From Methanomassiliicoccales archaeon (GTDB taxonomy: Archaea; Thermoplasmatota; Thermoplasmata; Methanomassiliicoccales; UBA472), in assembly GCA_013415865.1 (NCBI GenBank), contig CP058896.1, positions 636,921 through 700,920 on the forward strand: a stretch of DNA of 64,000 nt. The letters are read 5' to 3'. This document shows, one piece after another, positions 1 to 8,520 of the stretch; position 1 is the first letter of the stretch, and every line of letters begins with the position of its first letter. The translations under genes were made by a program, and so were the position numbers. A model generated the notes under the pieces. That model saw only the letters and a list, made by a program, of their open reading frames with translations. It searched no databases and was not told where the DNA came from.

Positions 1-1
1 A

Positions 2-1426
2 TTGATAATCGGGTACGGTTCTGTGGCCAGATGCACGCTCCCTATATTGCTGAAGCATATAGAGATACCATATGAGAACATCACGATCATAGATTTCGAG
101 AACAAGGCCCCTGCCCTGAGACAATGGACCAGCAAGGGGATAAGGTTCAAGAGGCAGAGGATCACCGAGCAGAACCTCGATGGGGTTCTGTCACAATACC
201 TGGGCCCTGGCGGGCTCTTGATAGACCTATCATGGAACCTGGACACGTGCACGCTGATCAGATGGTGCCACGAGCATGATGTCCTTTTCATCAACACCTC
301 GGTGGAGGTGTGGGACTCCATGGCCGAGATAGGTTCAAAGGACCCCGTGGAGAAATCATTATATGCCAGGCAGATGCGCCTCCGCGAGCTCACGAAGGGG
401 TGGGACGATGGGGTGACGGCCGTAATAGACCACGGGGCGAACCCCGGTCTGATCACCCACTTCGTCAAACATGCGCTTTTCGACATCGCCGAAAAGCTGA
501 TCGAAGATGACAAGGTCCGCGAGGAGGAGGCCGAAAGGCTACGGGCCCTGATGAGGACGCATAACTTCGCAGAGCTGGCCATGGCCTTGGACGTCAAGGT
601 AATCCATTGCTCTGAGAGGGACACCCAGATCACCAAGAGGCCGAAGAGGGTCGACGAGTTCGTAGGCACCTGGAGCATCGAAGGGCTAAGAGAGGAGGGG
701 ACAGCACCGTCCGAGATCGGCTGGGGGACGCACGAGAAGACCTTGCCTCCTCTGGCGTACGTTCCTAAGACCGGACCGAAGAACCAGATCATGCTCGCAC
801 AGATGGGCATGAACACCTGGGTCAGGTCGTGGGTGCCAGACTGCGAGATAGTTGGCATGGCGATAAGGCATGGCGAGGCCTTTGGACTGTCAGACAAGTT
901 AACGGTGTGGAAGGACGGGAAAGCGATCTACAGGCCGACCGTTCACTATGCGTACATGCCCTGCGATTGCACCATAGCCTCCCTGCATGAGCTGAGGTGC
1001 AACAACTATGTGATGCAATCTAAGCTCAGGATCCTGAAGGAGAGAGAGATAGTCTCGGGAGAGGACATCCTCGGGGCGTTGCTCATGGGCCATGAGTATG
1101 GAAGCTGGTGGTGCGGCAGCATCCTGAGCATCGAGGAGGCGAGGAAGCTCGCGCCAGGTCAGAACGCTACGACCGTGCAGGTGGCCATGGGCGTGATATC
1201 CGCGGTCATGTGGATGATCGAGCACCCCCGTCAGGGCCTGTGCACGCCTGAAGACCTTCCTCACGACTATATTCTGAAGATAGCGATGCCTTATCTCGGC
1301 AAGTTCGTCTCGATGCCGTCGGACTGGACGCCGCTCAAGAACAGGCAGGTCTATTTCAAGGAGAACCCGGCGAACAATTATGATGAGGACATGTGGCAGT
1401 TCAAGAACTTCATGTTCGTTCCTTGA
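2..1426 (+). CDS. hss: Homospermidine synthase, 5'-truncated by window edge
   Basis: The protein matches bacterial-type homospermidine synthase, which makes homospermidine from putrescine (or putrescine plus spermidine) with NAD in the cytosol. The sequence opens inside the Rossmann fold (IIGYGSVARCTLP), so the first ten or so residues and the true start lie outside the window; the TTG at position 2 is only the first codon available. Family signatures visible are VIDHGANPGLITHFVK, TWSIEGLREEG, GIAIRHGEAF-like MAIRHGEAFGLSD, MGHEYGSWWCGS and the C-terminal ENPANNYDEDMWQFKNF. At 474 visible residues it is close to the family's usual length of about 475-480. The closest alternative is another saccharopine-dehydrogenase-fold enzyme, but the C-terminal motifs favour homospermidine synthase. 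It is followed by 380 bp without a gene. Confidence 0.85.
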   Translation: MIIGYGSVARCTLPILLKHIEIPYENITIIDFENKAPALRQWTSKGIRFKRQRITEQNLDGVLSQYLGPGGLLIDLSWNLDTCTLIRWCHEHDVLFINTSVEVWDSMAEIGSKDPVEKSLYARQMRLRELTKGWDDGVTAVIDHGANPGLITHFVKHALFDIAEKLIEDDKVREEEAERLRALMRTHNFAELAMALDVKVIHCSERDTQITKRPKRVDEFVGTWSIEGLREEGTAPSEIGWGTHEKTLPPLAYVPKTGPKNQIMLAQMGMNTWVRSWVPDCEIVGMAIRHGEAFGLSDKLTVWKDGKAIYRPTVHYAYMPCDCTIASLHELRCNNYVMQSKLRILKEREIVSGEDILGALLMGHEYGSWWCGSILSIEEARKLAPGQNATTVQVAMGVISAVMWMIEHPRQGLCTPEDLPHDYILKIAMPYLGKFVSMPSDWTPLKNRQVYFKENPANNYDEDMWQFKNFMFVP

Positions 1427-1807
1427 GGGCTTGTCGTAATGACTTTTTCCCAACAATATTCTCTTCATGGCATAGGTATATGGCAGATTCATATGTCCAC
1501 CATGCCAAGACATTTTTTTAAAGTATAACAATAAAAATAAGATGTTTGAGAGGAGGAGCTTTTAATCGGTTTATTGCTATGATATTATTATCCACCTACC
1601 ATCACTGGCTTCATTAATAAGGAGATGGAATGCTCTCGTATGTCTTATTATGAACAATATGAGGGACACAAATGTCAGAGAAAGGTGTAGCGGTCATCTG
1701 GATCTGCGATTTTTTTAATGATAAATCAAATGAGTCATTATGTGGCTGACTTTGCCTCTGATAATGAGACCATCATACCATTTGGAATGTAAATCCTTAA
1801 CAGAGCA
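1427..1807. other. Intergenic region, A/T-rich
   Basis: This stretch separates the convergent ends of the homospermidine synthase gene and the methyltransferase gene. It is A/T-rich, with several short T runs (for example near 1509-1516 and 1709-1718) that could serve as archaeal terminators for either side. I see no RNA gene and no convincing coding sequence; the longest ATG-started frame is about 21 codons near 1629. Confidence 0.5.
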
Positions 1808-2659
1808 TCAAGGCAGAATCTGATGAGGGGACCAGGTCATCACGGCCAAGATCTTCGAGGCTTTTTTCCATAACACTCCTTCCTGACTACGCTCCATGAT
1901 ATAGTCCTTGACGATCGATGACCTCTCCTCGTCCATTACAGTAAAGATCTCGAAATAGGATATGTAATTACGGACGACGGTCTGAGGGTCCAGTGCCACC
2001 TCGGTCTTTCCGGTGATAAACTTTAGATCTGGACGTACGCCACTTTCAAGAAGAATATTCAGAGGATACTTGATATCATAGGCTGACGATGGGGTAAAAG
2101 GGCCTATCAAGCGTTTCCAGAGCTCGTTCCTTATCTGCATCTCATCGCTCCAAGAGGCGGTGGTATAACAACAATGCCTTGTAGAGCAGGCCCCCATCTT
2201 GAAGAGCGCCGCGGCATCTTTTATTGCTGGAGATTGACCGCTGATCACCAGATCGTATTGTTGAGGAAGGGGGGTAGGATCGTTCCAATCCCGCAATATG
2301 GTCCTCACATTACTGAGGCCTTTGCGCTTTGCCCGTGACTCAAGCTCTTGTATCATGCCTGTAGAGTTATCAAGTCCTACAACTTGACGGGCCTTGGCCG
2401 CCAATGGTATTGTATAAGTGCCTGGTCCGCACCCCACATCTAGGACAATATCACCGGGAAGAAGGTATCCCCCAGACTCGAGATGATTGATGATCTTTTC
2501 ATAAAGACAGGTTTCAGCCTCGACCTCAAGACCATATTGCTCAGCGCAGAGGTTCCAATATCTGTTCCATCTTTCCTCGTTCTCTGGCGTCACCCGCAGC
2601 GGTGATCGTTCATGAGCATTGTGCCACTCTCTGTCCCATGTTTCAACATCAATTTTCAT
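1808..2659 (-). CDS. Class I SAM-dependent methyltransferase, last gene of uptake operon (not duplicated)
   Basis: A 283-aa cytosolic protein with a class I SAM-binding fold: motif I is VLDVGCGPGTYTIPLA around residues 73-88, followed by the acidic strand VVGLDNS. The N-terminal 55 residues carry no motif I recognise. The ATG overlaps the TGA of the permease gene (ATGA at 2656-2659), so translation is coupled to the transporter. Together with the methyltransferase at 3735-4526 this gives two methyltransferases in one chelate-uptake operon, suggesting that the imported compound, or a ligand made for it, is methylated. The substrate cannot be read from sequence. This is the only gene of the operon left out of the 13-kb tandem duplication, whose left end falls at its start codon. 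Confidence 0.7.
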   Translation of the reverse strand: MKIDVETWDREWHNAHERSPLRVTPENEERWNRYWNLCAEQYGLEVEAETCLYEKIINHLESGGYLLPGDIVLDVGCGPGTYTIPLAAKARQVVGLDNSTGMIQELESRAKRKGLSNVRTILRDWNDPTPLPQQYDLVISGQSPAIKDAAALFKMGACSTRHCCYTTASWSDEMQIRNELWKRLIGPFTPSSAYDIKYPLNILLESGVRPDLKFITGKTEVALDPQTVVRNYISYFEIFTVMDEERSSIVKDYIMERSQEGVLWKKASKILAVMTWSPHQILP

Positions 2660-3750
2660 AAATGATACCCTCTCTGCCTCAACAGTAAATATATCAAGAG
2701 CGGGCCTCCGAGGAGTGCGGTGATAGCACCTACCGGCAGCATTACCGGGGCCGCAGCTGTCCTTGCGATAATGTCAGCGAAGAGCATCAAGCATGAACCA
2801 CCTAGAGCCGATGCGGGAAGCAGATACCTCTCCTCTGAGCCTATGACAAGCCGTGCAATGTGAGGGGCAAGAAGGCATATGAACCCTATCGCCCCGGTAA
2901 ATGATACGATTACAGCGGTCGAAAGACAGGCCGCCATTATTATAATCGTCCGGACTCTTTCGACTTCGACTCCCAGACCCTTGGCCGAGTCGTCGCCCAT
3001 CTTGATTATTGATATATCTTTGGCGAAGAACAGAACGATCAGTATGAATATTGTGAGAGTGGCAAAGACATAAGGAAGTTGCCACCATGCGGAACGGGCA
3101 AGATCGCCGACCATCCAAAAGACCGTTGATTTCATTGCATCAGCCTCTGCAAAGAACTGCAACAAGGTGTTAGATGCACTGAAGATATACGCCATGGCCA
3201 CACCACACAATATCATCGTCTCTGGGGACATACCGATCCGCCTAGAGGCGAGCAATATTACAAAAGCTGGTATAAGTGAAAAGAGAAAGGCATTGCCTAT
3301 GACCAATAGACTGCCCTCGAACAGCCCGTGCCCCAATATGATACCGATGGCGGCACCGAAACCAGCGCTTGCCGAAACGCCAAGGGTATAGGGTGTGGCC
3401 AATGGGTTGTGCAGTATTCCCTGGGTTGAGCATCCAGCTATTGCCAGGATTGCTCCGGCAGCAACTGCCATCAAAGTTCGTGGCAATCTTAACTGCCAGA
3501 CAACAGTATTGGCCAGCCAACTGACATCAAATAGGTCGGGTAGAAACCTGTCAAAGATTGCTGCATAAGCTTCGAACACAGATATGCCAGCTGAACCAAT
3601 GGACAATGATACGCCCATCAATAAGAGCATAAGAACAAAGCAACCACCCATGAATATCATTTTACGGTAACGGATCAGACGCAATTTTTCCCGCTCGACC
3701 TTCTCAGAACTCTGCTGAAGATCAGGAGCTATATTCACTTCTTCCACCAA
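2656..3750 (-). CDS. FecCD/BtuC-type ABC transporter permease (copy 1)
   Basis: This 364-aa integral membrane protein belongs to the FecCD/BtuC family that forms the channel for iron-siderophore, haem or corrinoid uptake. A short charged cytosolic N-terminus is followed by about nine or ten hydrophobic segments. Family signatures visible are RLPRTLMAVAAGAILAIAGC, NPLATPYTLGVSASAGFGAA and the C-terminal TGAIGFICLLAPHIARL. The start overlaps the end of the methyltransferase gene upstream by 16 bp and the stop overlaps the next methyltransferase start by 4 bp, so the order is binding protein, methyltransferase, permease, methyltransferase. The ATPase is encoded divergently at 6039. Substrate specificity (corrinoid, haem, Fe-chelate) cannot be decided. 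Confidence 0.9.
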   Translation of the reverse strand: MVEEVNIAPDLQQSSEKVEREKLRLIRYRKMIFMGGCFVLMLLLMGVSLSIGSAGISVFEAYAAIFDRFLPDLFDVSWLANTVVWQLRLPRTLMAVAAGAILAIAGCSTQGILHNPLATPYTLGVSASAGFGAAIGIILGHGLFEGSLLVIGNAFLFSLIPAFVILLASRRIGMSPETMILCGVAMAYIFSASNTLLQFFAEADAMKSTVFWMVGDLARSAWWQLPYVFATLTIFILIVLFFAKDISIIKMGDDSAKGLGVEVERVRTIIIMAACLSTAVIVSFTGAIGFICLLAPHIARLVIGSEERYLLPASALGGSCLMLFADIIARTAAAPVMLPVGAITALLGGPLLIYLLLRQRGYHL

Positions 3751-4526
3751 ACTACCCCAACCTTTCTTGTTCGCTCTAGGTAGAATCCACCATCTTTCTG
3801 AATCATCACGGCCTCTAGATGTTTATAGAGTGCCGTCTTTCTTTCATCCGGGATATTATAAAACCAAGCCAGATCGTTTGTTGCCTTGTCGATAGATTCG
3901 TAAAAGGCCATAGTCTTATGATGAAGAATCTGAACGTTTGCCTCGATGCCCAGCTCATATAGTGCGTTAAAGAGGATCGTGTGCTCGCTCAGGCCGGTAG
4001 TAACATTGCGACCGTAAATTGCCCTTTGCACGTCCTCAGGGATACGCTGCTCTGCGGGAACGAAGATGTATACAGACCTCAACGAGGCCTCATCCATTTT
4101 CTTTAACTGTTCAGAGAGATCGCTCATGAACATGCTATATGACGCAAGAACAAGCTCATGCGGAACCAGGTCCTCGCCGACAATAATATCCTCCCACCGC
4201 TTGGCCAACAGATGGATGTTGTTAATCCCCTGCCTAGCACAATCGGTCATTAGCCTTGATCTCATAGTAGCGGAAGGTTCCACTGCCGTCAAAAGTTCGC
4301 ATCGTTTTGCCAATGGTATCGTCAATCTTCCTCTTCCTGGACCGATCTCAATTATCGACCGATGGCCATGTCCGACCAGATCAAGCTGGGCATCATTAAG
4401 TCCAGATAGTTGCCCATCATCAACCTTCCATGCCAACCCATCCCATAGCTTAATATCACGCAACCTTGTCCTTCCTGTACTCTGCATGTCTAACTCCCAT
4501 AGCTGGTCCCAATCCACGATTCCCAT
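3735..4526 (-). CDS. Class I SAM-dependent methyltransferase in uptake operon (copy 1)
   Basis: A 263-aa cytosolic protein with a SAM-binding motif I variant, IIEIGPGRGRLTIPLAKRC, around residues 58-76, and the following acidic residue in LTAVEPSATM. The N-terminus (DWDQLWELDMQ) and a Trp/Tyr-rich C-terminus resemble the second methyltransferase of the operon only in overall layout. It lies 65 bp behind the substrate-binding protein and overlaps the permease start by 16 bp, which places it firmly inside the transporter operon. A role in modifying an imported tetrapyrrole or chelate, or in making a metal ligand, is inference. It is duplicated intact. Confidence 0.7.
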   Translation of the reverse strand: MGIVDWDQLWELDMQSTGRTRLRDIKLWDGLAWKVDDGQLSGLNDAQLDLVGHGHRSIIEIGPGRGRLTIPLAKRCELLTAVEPSATMRSRLMTDCARQGINNIHLLAKRWEDIIVGEDLVPHELVLASYSMFMSDLSEQLKKMDEASLRSVYIFVPAEQRIPEDVQRAIYGRNVTTGLSEHTILFNALYELGIEANVQILHHKTMAFYESIDKATNDLAWFYNIPDERKTALYKHLEAVMIQKDGGFYLERTRKVGVVWWKK

Positions 4527-4591
4527 TGATGTATCCCCTCCGATCGATCATGGCTAAAAGAAAAAAGATTGGAAAGCGTTTTGGAAGCGCA

Positions 4592-5959
4592 TTAATCCGT
4601 AGCTGGGTAGATGAACACCCCATGTGTACTTAGGTCGTAAGAAAGCCCCATCCATGACGTTACGTACTCTTGATGTATCGATTCTGGGTCCAGGTCAGAG
4701 AACAGGTCAGGATGCAATATCTTGGCCAGATAGACCGCACCTAAGATGCCCCCGGCAGCATTGTTGCGGAAATCTCCAGCAATGATGTATAGGTTCGAAC
4801 TGACATAGGCATCCGTGTTCTGTAAAAGGGGGCGGCTCAGCATGGCCGAGACGGCAGAGGCCATCTCTGCACTGTCGTTCATGTCATAACCATAAGCCGG
4901 TGTCATGATCGCACCTCCATATGTGTATCTGACAGTGTGGGTAAAAATGAACTCTGGATTCTTCGTCATGACCCATTCGATATCTACAGTTGTGGAGTAT
5001 ACGTTATTGGCACCTGACCAGTCCGGTAGGTCCTTTGCGATCGGGTCTCCCCCGGCCAAGATGCACATCTGGGAGAGGGGATCGATCATCGTATAAGTTG
5101 CACAATTGGTCGTCGTCCCATCTCTAAAATATTTATTGTATGAGGTCATGAGCACTGAAGGACGCTCTTCGGCCGTCAGGTTGCTGGTTCTCGCATAGAT
5201 CATATCACGCAGCCCAAGCAGCCAATCCACATAATCAGCGGCCCTATCTTCCTTTCCAAAGATGTATCCTGCCTTCATGACCCCTGCCAAGAACCTGGAA
5301 TCCTCGGGAATGATGACATTGGGCCAATACAGACCTAGGAAGATAATGTTGGTGTTCGGTAATTTCTCCTGCTTTTCCGTGACAGCGTTCGAGAAGGTAA
5401 GGATGAGATCGAAATCCTGCTCAGTTAGGAATTCATAATCCGGATTGAACATATTATTCATGTTGACAATGGCACCATTGTCCTCTGGGAAGTAAAACCA
5501 TTTAAGCTTGTAAGGAGCAAAGTCCAGGCCGGCAACAAGGTTCTGCACCCCGAGTATTCGTACCAGTTCGGCATTGCTCAGATACTCCACGCCGATCTTT
5601 TGTATCGGATAATCGACCTTGACCTTGTTGCCGTTGCCATCTTTAATCCACAGGATCGATTGCTCATGGGCAATTATATCCTCGATCTGGGCAACATCGG
5701 CGATATTGATCTCGCCATCGTTGTTGGCATCCGCATATTCTGTTGTGTTCAGCTCACCGGAAATTATAGACCTGACATAATCCAGGTCTTCCTCGTCTAT
5801 ATCCTCATCCAAATCTGCATTCCCATAGACCTCTAAGACAAACCTTGCTGGTCCTTTTTCCTCCTCTTCACTTGGTCTCGAGGACAAGTACACCGCAGCT
5901 GCTAATCCGGCCACGATTACTATGCAGACTATGCTTATTGTAATCATCTTGTTCTTCAT
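4592..5959 (-). CDS. Substrate-binding protein with dockerin-like domain (copy 1)
   Basis: A 455-aa exported binding protein for the neighbouring FecCD-type transporter. Residues 5-26 form a single hydrophobic signal or anchor segment, followed by an acidic linker (SEEEEKG). Residues about 46-98 contain two EF-hand-like dockerin repeats (NADLDEDIDEEDLDYV and DANNDGEINIADVAQIEDII) with the typical spaced Asp/Asn calcium ligands. The rest is a TroA/BtuF-like periplasmic-binding fold, with QKIGVEYLSNAELVRILG and LTEQDFDLILTFSN. Binding protein plus dockerin is an uncommon arrangement and suggests display on a cohesin-bearing surface protein or a calcium-stabilised stalk. The gene starts 10 bp from a perfect inverted repeat shared with the divergent ATPase. 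The ligand is unknown. Confidence 0.8.
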   Translation of the reverse strand: MKNKMITISIVCIVIVAGLAAAVYLSSRPSEEEEKGPARFVLEVYGNADLDEDIDEEDLDYVRSIISGELNTTEYADANNDGEINIADVAQIEDIIAHEQSILWIKDGNGNKVKVDYPIQKIGVEYLSNAELVRILGVQNLVAGLDFAPYKLKWFYFPEDNGAIVNMNNMFNPDYEFLTEQDFDLILTFSNAVTEKQEKLPNTNIIFLGLYWPNVIIPEDSRFLAGVMKAGYIFGKEDRAADYVDWLLGLRDMIYARTSNLTAEERPSVLMTSYNKYFRDGTTTNCATYTMIDPLSQMCILAGGDPIAKDLPDWSGANNVYSTTVDIEWVMTKNPEFIFTHTVRYTYGGAIMTPAYGYDMNDSAEMASAVSAMLSRPLLQNTDAYVSSNLYIIAGDFRNNAAGGILGAVYLAKILHPDLFSDLDPESIHQEYVTSWMGLSYDLSTHGVFIYPATD

Positions 5960-5968
5960 ACAAACACC

Positions 5969-5995
5969 GTGTTACTTTTTTTAAAATCGTAACAC
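5969..5995. promoter_or_regulatory. Divergent promoter with inverted repeat GTGTTAC-N13-GTAACAC (copy 1)
   Basis: A perfect 7-bp inverted repeat (5969-5975 and 5989-5995) surrounds an A/T-rich core (T7AAAATC) in the 79-bp gap between the binding-protein gene and the ATPase gene. On the minus strand the core looks like a TATA box 17-29 bp before the binding-protein ATG. On the plus strand a second A/T box (CTTTAAAAAC, about 6002-6011) precedes the ATPase start. A dimeric metal or ligand regulator binding here could control both units together; the regulator is not identified. Confidence 0.55.
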
Positions 5996-6038
5996 TTAAT
6001 TACTTTAAAAACATTTGCCAGTCCAGTCGGTGAAGTTC

Positions 6039-6800
6039 GTGTTGCTTAGCGCAGATAAGGTGTATTTCTCATATGGTCAAGACCGAGTGTTGAACGGTAT
6101 CTGCCTTACAGCACAATGTTCGGAGATCCTAGGAATAGTCGGTCCGAACGGTTCAGGTAAAACCACCTTTTTAAAGTGTATCAACAAGATATTGACACCC
6201 AGCCAAGGAAACATCTTGCTTGAAGGGGATTTGATATCATCGATGCCCCGCATAGAGGTGGCCAAGCGCATCGGTTACGTTCCACAGAATTCTAACGGAA
6301 ATGGTGGTCAGATCACCGTGTTCGAGGTAGTATTGATGGGCCGCAGACCTCACATTAACTGGTCCATCGGACAATCTGATGAGAACAAGGTATGGGCCGT
6401 ACTCCGCTCGATGAATATGGAGCACTTGGCCTCTCGACGCTTTGACGAACTTAGTAGCGGACAGCGGCAGAAGGTGCTGATCTCGAGAGCTCTGGCCCAG
6501 GAAGCAAAGGTGATATTGCTCGACGAACCGACCAGTAACCTGGACATCAGACATCAGCTGGAGGTCATGGAGATGCTCCGTTCTCTTGTGCGCGAAAAGT
6601 CGTTGGTGGCCATTGCCGTCGTCCATGACCTGGACCTGGCTTTGAAATATTGTGATAAGGTGGTGATGATGAAGGATGGGGTCGTCTTCGCCTCGGGTAA
6701 TAAAAATGATGTTCTCACACCCGAGAACATCGAGACCGTATATGGTGTCAAGGTAGCTATAGATAATTCCTATGGCAGACCACACATTGTTGTTCTTTGA
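6039..6800 (+). CDS. BtuD/FepC-type ABC transporter ATPase (copy 1)
   Basis: The ATP-hydrolysing subunit for the divergent FecCD-type importer. Visible motifs are Walker A GPNGSGKTT, signature LSSGQRQK, Walker B VILLDEPT and the switch His in VVHDLDLAL, all typical of BtuD/FepC/FhuC proteins. I chose GTG at 6039, giving MLLSADKVYFSYG, about 253 aa. This start fits family N-termini and lies about 28 bp after an A/T box, as expected for a leaderless archaeal transcript. An in-frame TTG exists at 6015 and a GTG at 6030. The gene is alone on its strand, with no partner directly downstream. Confidence 0.88.
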   Translation: MLLSADKVYFSYGQDRVLNGICLTAQCSEILGIVGPNGSGKTTFLKCINKILTPSQGNILLEGDLISSMPRIEVAKRIGYVPQNSNGNGGQITVFEVVLMGRRPHINWSIGQSDENKVWAVLRSMNMEHLASRRFDELSSGQRQKVLISRALAQEAKVILLDEPTSNLDIRHQLEVMEMLRSLVREKSLVAIAVVHDLDLALKYCDKVVMMKDGVVFASGNKNDVLTPENIETVYGVKVAIDNSYGRPHIVVL

Positions 6801-7376
6801 TCAATTATTTTAGATAACGAATTGTTGTAACAAAAGGATCCGTTCATCTTCATGTTGCTTTTTCAGCCAAGCATGGACCTTCTTGAACAGACGTGTGTCC
6901 TTTGGCCCTTAGTAAGGATGCTGGACCCCGCCGGTCCAACGATGAAAGACGTTCAAAATTCCCATTGGGATAGCAGCAGATTATTGAAGAGAAGAACATT
7001 TTCGATGAAGAGATGCTTCTCTCCATAGTGTAACAAATTAAAAAAAATAATCCATAGAAATTTGGAAAGAACGGTCTTATCGAATACCCCCTCGTTCAAG
7101 AGTACTCGAAAAAGCAAGATCGACCATCAATCGGTATGGTTCCTATTGCTCATAAACTAATGATGCCTTATTAATGGCCATTTTATGGTTTAATGCAATA
7201 TTCATATCAAGACCTTTGGCATTGATGGCTCTACAGCATTGAACTTCGAGCATTTGATATAGCCTAACCTGAACTTTATCGATTTGGTCGAAGAATGCTT
7301 TCTTGGATTCTTTTAGCTCAGGATATCCGGCCATAATCCATTTAACTACGAGCAGAGAATTCTAGAAAGTATCAGC
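6801..7376. other. Intergenic region with possible gene remnant (copy 1)
   Basis: About 575 bp separate the ATPase from the DUF6884-like gene. On the minus strand around 6840-6960 a frame reads GPKDTRLFKKVHAWLKKQ and continues for some residues, and is interrupted upstream by a TAA. This protein-like composition suggests a decayed gene, but I do not recognise it. A 63-codon minus-strand frame (7143-7334, starting MAGYPELKESKKAFF) may be real or another remnant. No tRNA or other RNA gene was seen. Confidence 0.35.
7143..7334 (-). CDS. Possible small protein of unknown function (copy 1)
   Basis: A 63-aa frame beginning MAGYPELKESKKAFFDQI and ending in a basic, mixed-character tail. It has plausible helix-forming composition but no motif I recognise, and no clear ribosome binding site. 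It lies alone between the transporter ATPase and the DUF6884-like gene, pointing away from the latter. It could equally be a fragment of a decayed gene, given the broken frame nearby. Confidence 0.25.
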   Translation of the reverse strand: MAGYPELKESKKAFFDQIDKVQVRLYQMLEVQCCRAINAKGLDMNIALNHKMAINKASLVYEQ

Positions 7377-7817
7377 ATGAGAACAATCTGCATCGTGCCC
7401 TGCGGGAAGCGCAAGATCTGGGATAGGAAACCGCAGGCCAGACCAACGGCAGCTAGGGAGGTCTACATCGGACCTTTCGCACAGAAGTGCCGAGAGTACG
7501 CGGAGGCGTTCTATCCTGACGATTGGTACATCCTCTCAGCCAAATATGGTTTCCTCGACCCTTTCGATATCATACCAGAACCTTATGATGTGACCTTCAA
7601 CGATCCTTCGACCAATCCCATCAGTATCGCCGAATTAACCATCCAGGCAGCCAGCATGGGTTTGTTGAATTACGAAAGAATAGTCGTACTAGGTGGCAAA
7701 AGATACTTGGACATAGTCGAGCATGTATTTACCTCGAAAAAAATAGAGGCCCCGCTGGCAGGATGCACAGGCATCGGTGGGATGATGCATCGCCTTGATG
7801 AACTCATGAACAGGTGA
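7377..7817 (+). CDS. DUF6884-like protein (copy 1)
   Basis: A 146-aa cytosolic protein. Its N-terminal VPCGKRKIWD (residues 7-16), the central ILSAKYGFLDPFDIIPEPYD (52-71) and VVLGGKRYLD match the layout of the DUF6884 family. The SAKYG motif also recalls the SGxYG motif of YaaA/DUF328 proteins. No catalytic activity is established for this layout. It ends 4 bp before the GIY-YIG-like gene, so the two are almost certainly co-transcribed. Its position beside immune-type genes makes a defence or nucleic-acid-processing role possible, but that is inference from context. The family call is from memory of motifs, without a search. Confidence 0.6.
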   Translation: MRTICIVPCGKRKIWDRKPQARPTAAREVYIGPFAQKCREYAEAFYPDDWYILSAKYGFLDPFDIIPEPYDVTFNDPSTNPISIAELTIQAASMGLLNYERIVVLGGKRYLDIVEHVFTSKKIEAPLAGCTGIGGMMHRLDELMNR

Positions 7818-7821
7818 TAGG

Positions 7822-8520
7822 ATGGCCGACTTCGATTCATATAATGAGGACATCACCAGGTTTTATGAGTTAATGGCAGTGCTCGAGGATGGTCTAGGTG
7901 GAAAGAGGCTGTTGGGAGAGTGTACAGGAAAGCAGGCCTGGCCGAGACGTGGAGTTTACTTTATCTTTGAGGATGGTGAGACCAGGGCGGATGATCTTGA
8001 AGCGCTGCGTGTCACCCGAGTAGGCACCCATGCTATCAGAGAGGGGCAGGAAACCACACTCTGGGCACGACTAAGGAATCATCGTGGAACAAAGACCGGG
8101 GGAGGGTACCAACGCAGCTCGGTGTTCAGGAGACACGTTGGCCTGGCCCTCATGAACCGGTTCCAGGACACCATCGAAATTCCAAGCTGGAAAAACTACA
8201 ACCCAACGAAAGAAGAAAGGCAACGTGAATGGGAGCTCGAGAGATTGGTATCAAACTATATTGGAAAAACGAGGTTGCTCTGGCTCTCTATTGAAGACGC
8301 TCCATCTCCTATTAGCGACCGAGCGTATATTGAGAAGCAGGCGATAGCTCTTCTCTCTAATCCACTTAACAGAGATCGGCCAACGAGTGGTTGGTTAGGT
8401 AACTACAGCCCAAGGAATGAGATCAAGTCAAGTGGCCTTTGGAATGTGGATCATGTAAGCGTTAACTATGAACCAAAGTTTCTTGATGTATTCGAAAAAT
8501 ACGTTAAGAAGTCAATTTAG
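7822..8520 (+). CDS. GIY-YIG-like nuclease-fold protein (copy 1)
   Basis: A 232-aa protein with a divergent GIY-YIG-type core: GVYFIFE at residues 44-50, TRVGTHA at 65-71 and LWARLRNHRG at 80-89, corresponding to the two tyrosine/glycine strands and the following Arg/His helix of that nuclease fold. The C-terminal half (WELERLVSNYIGKTRLLWLS, AYIEKQAIALLSNP) has the helix that usually carries the metal-binding Glu, here perhaps in YIEKQ. It is preceded by GATAGG, 4 bp after the DUF6884-like gene. The pair may cleave or sense nucleic acid. Nuclease activity is predicted from fold motifs only, and the second Tyr of the canonical motif is replaced. Confidence 0.6.
   Translation: MADFDSYNEDITRFYELMAVLEDGLGGKRLLGECTGKQAWPRRGVYFIFEDGETRADDLEALRVTRVGTHAIREGQETTLWARLRNHRGTKTGGGYQRSSVFRRHVGLALMNRFQDTIEIPSWKNYNPTKEERQREWELERLVSNYIGKTRLLWLSIEDAPSPISDRAYIEKQAIALLSNPLNRDRPTSGWLGNYSPRNEIKSSGLWNVDHVSVNYEPKFLDVFEKYVKKSI

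Noticed and set aside
2641..2670. Transposon-mediated origin of the 13-kb duplication
   Set aside because: No insertion sequence, inverted terminal repeat or target-site duplication is seen at either boundary; only TT is shared.
6840..7080. Decayed transposase after the ABC ATPase
   Set aside because: Broken protein-like frames are visible but no transposase motif or terminal repeat supports that identity, so it is left as an unspecified remnant.
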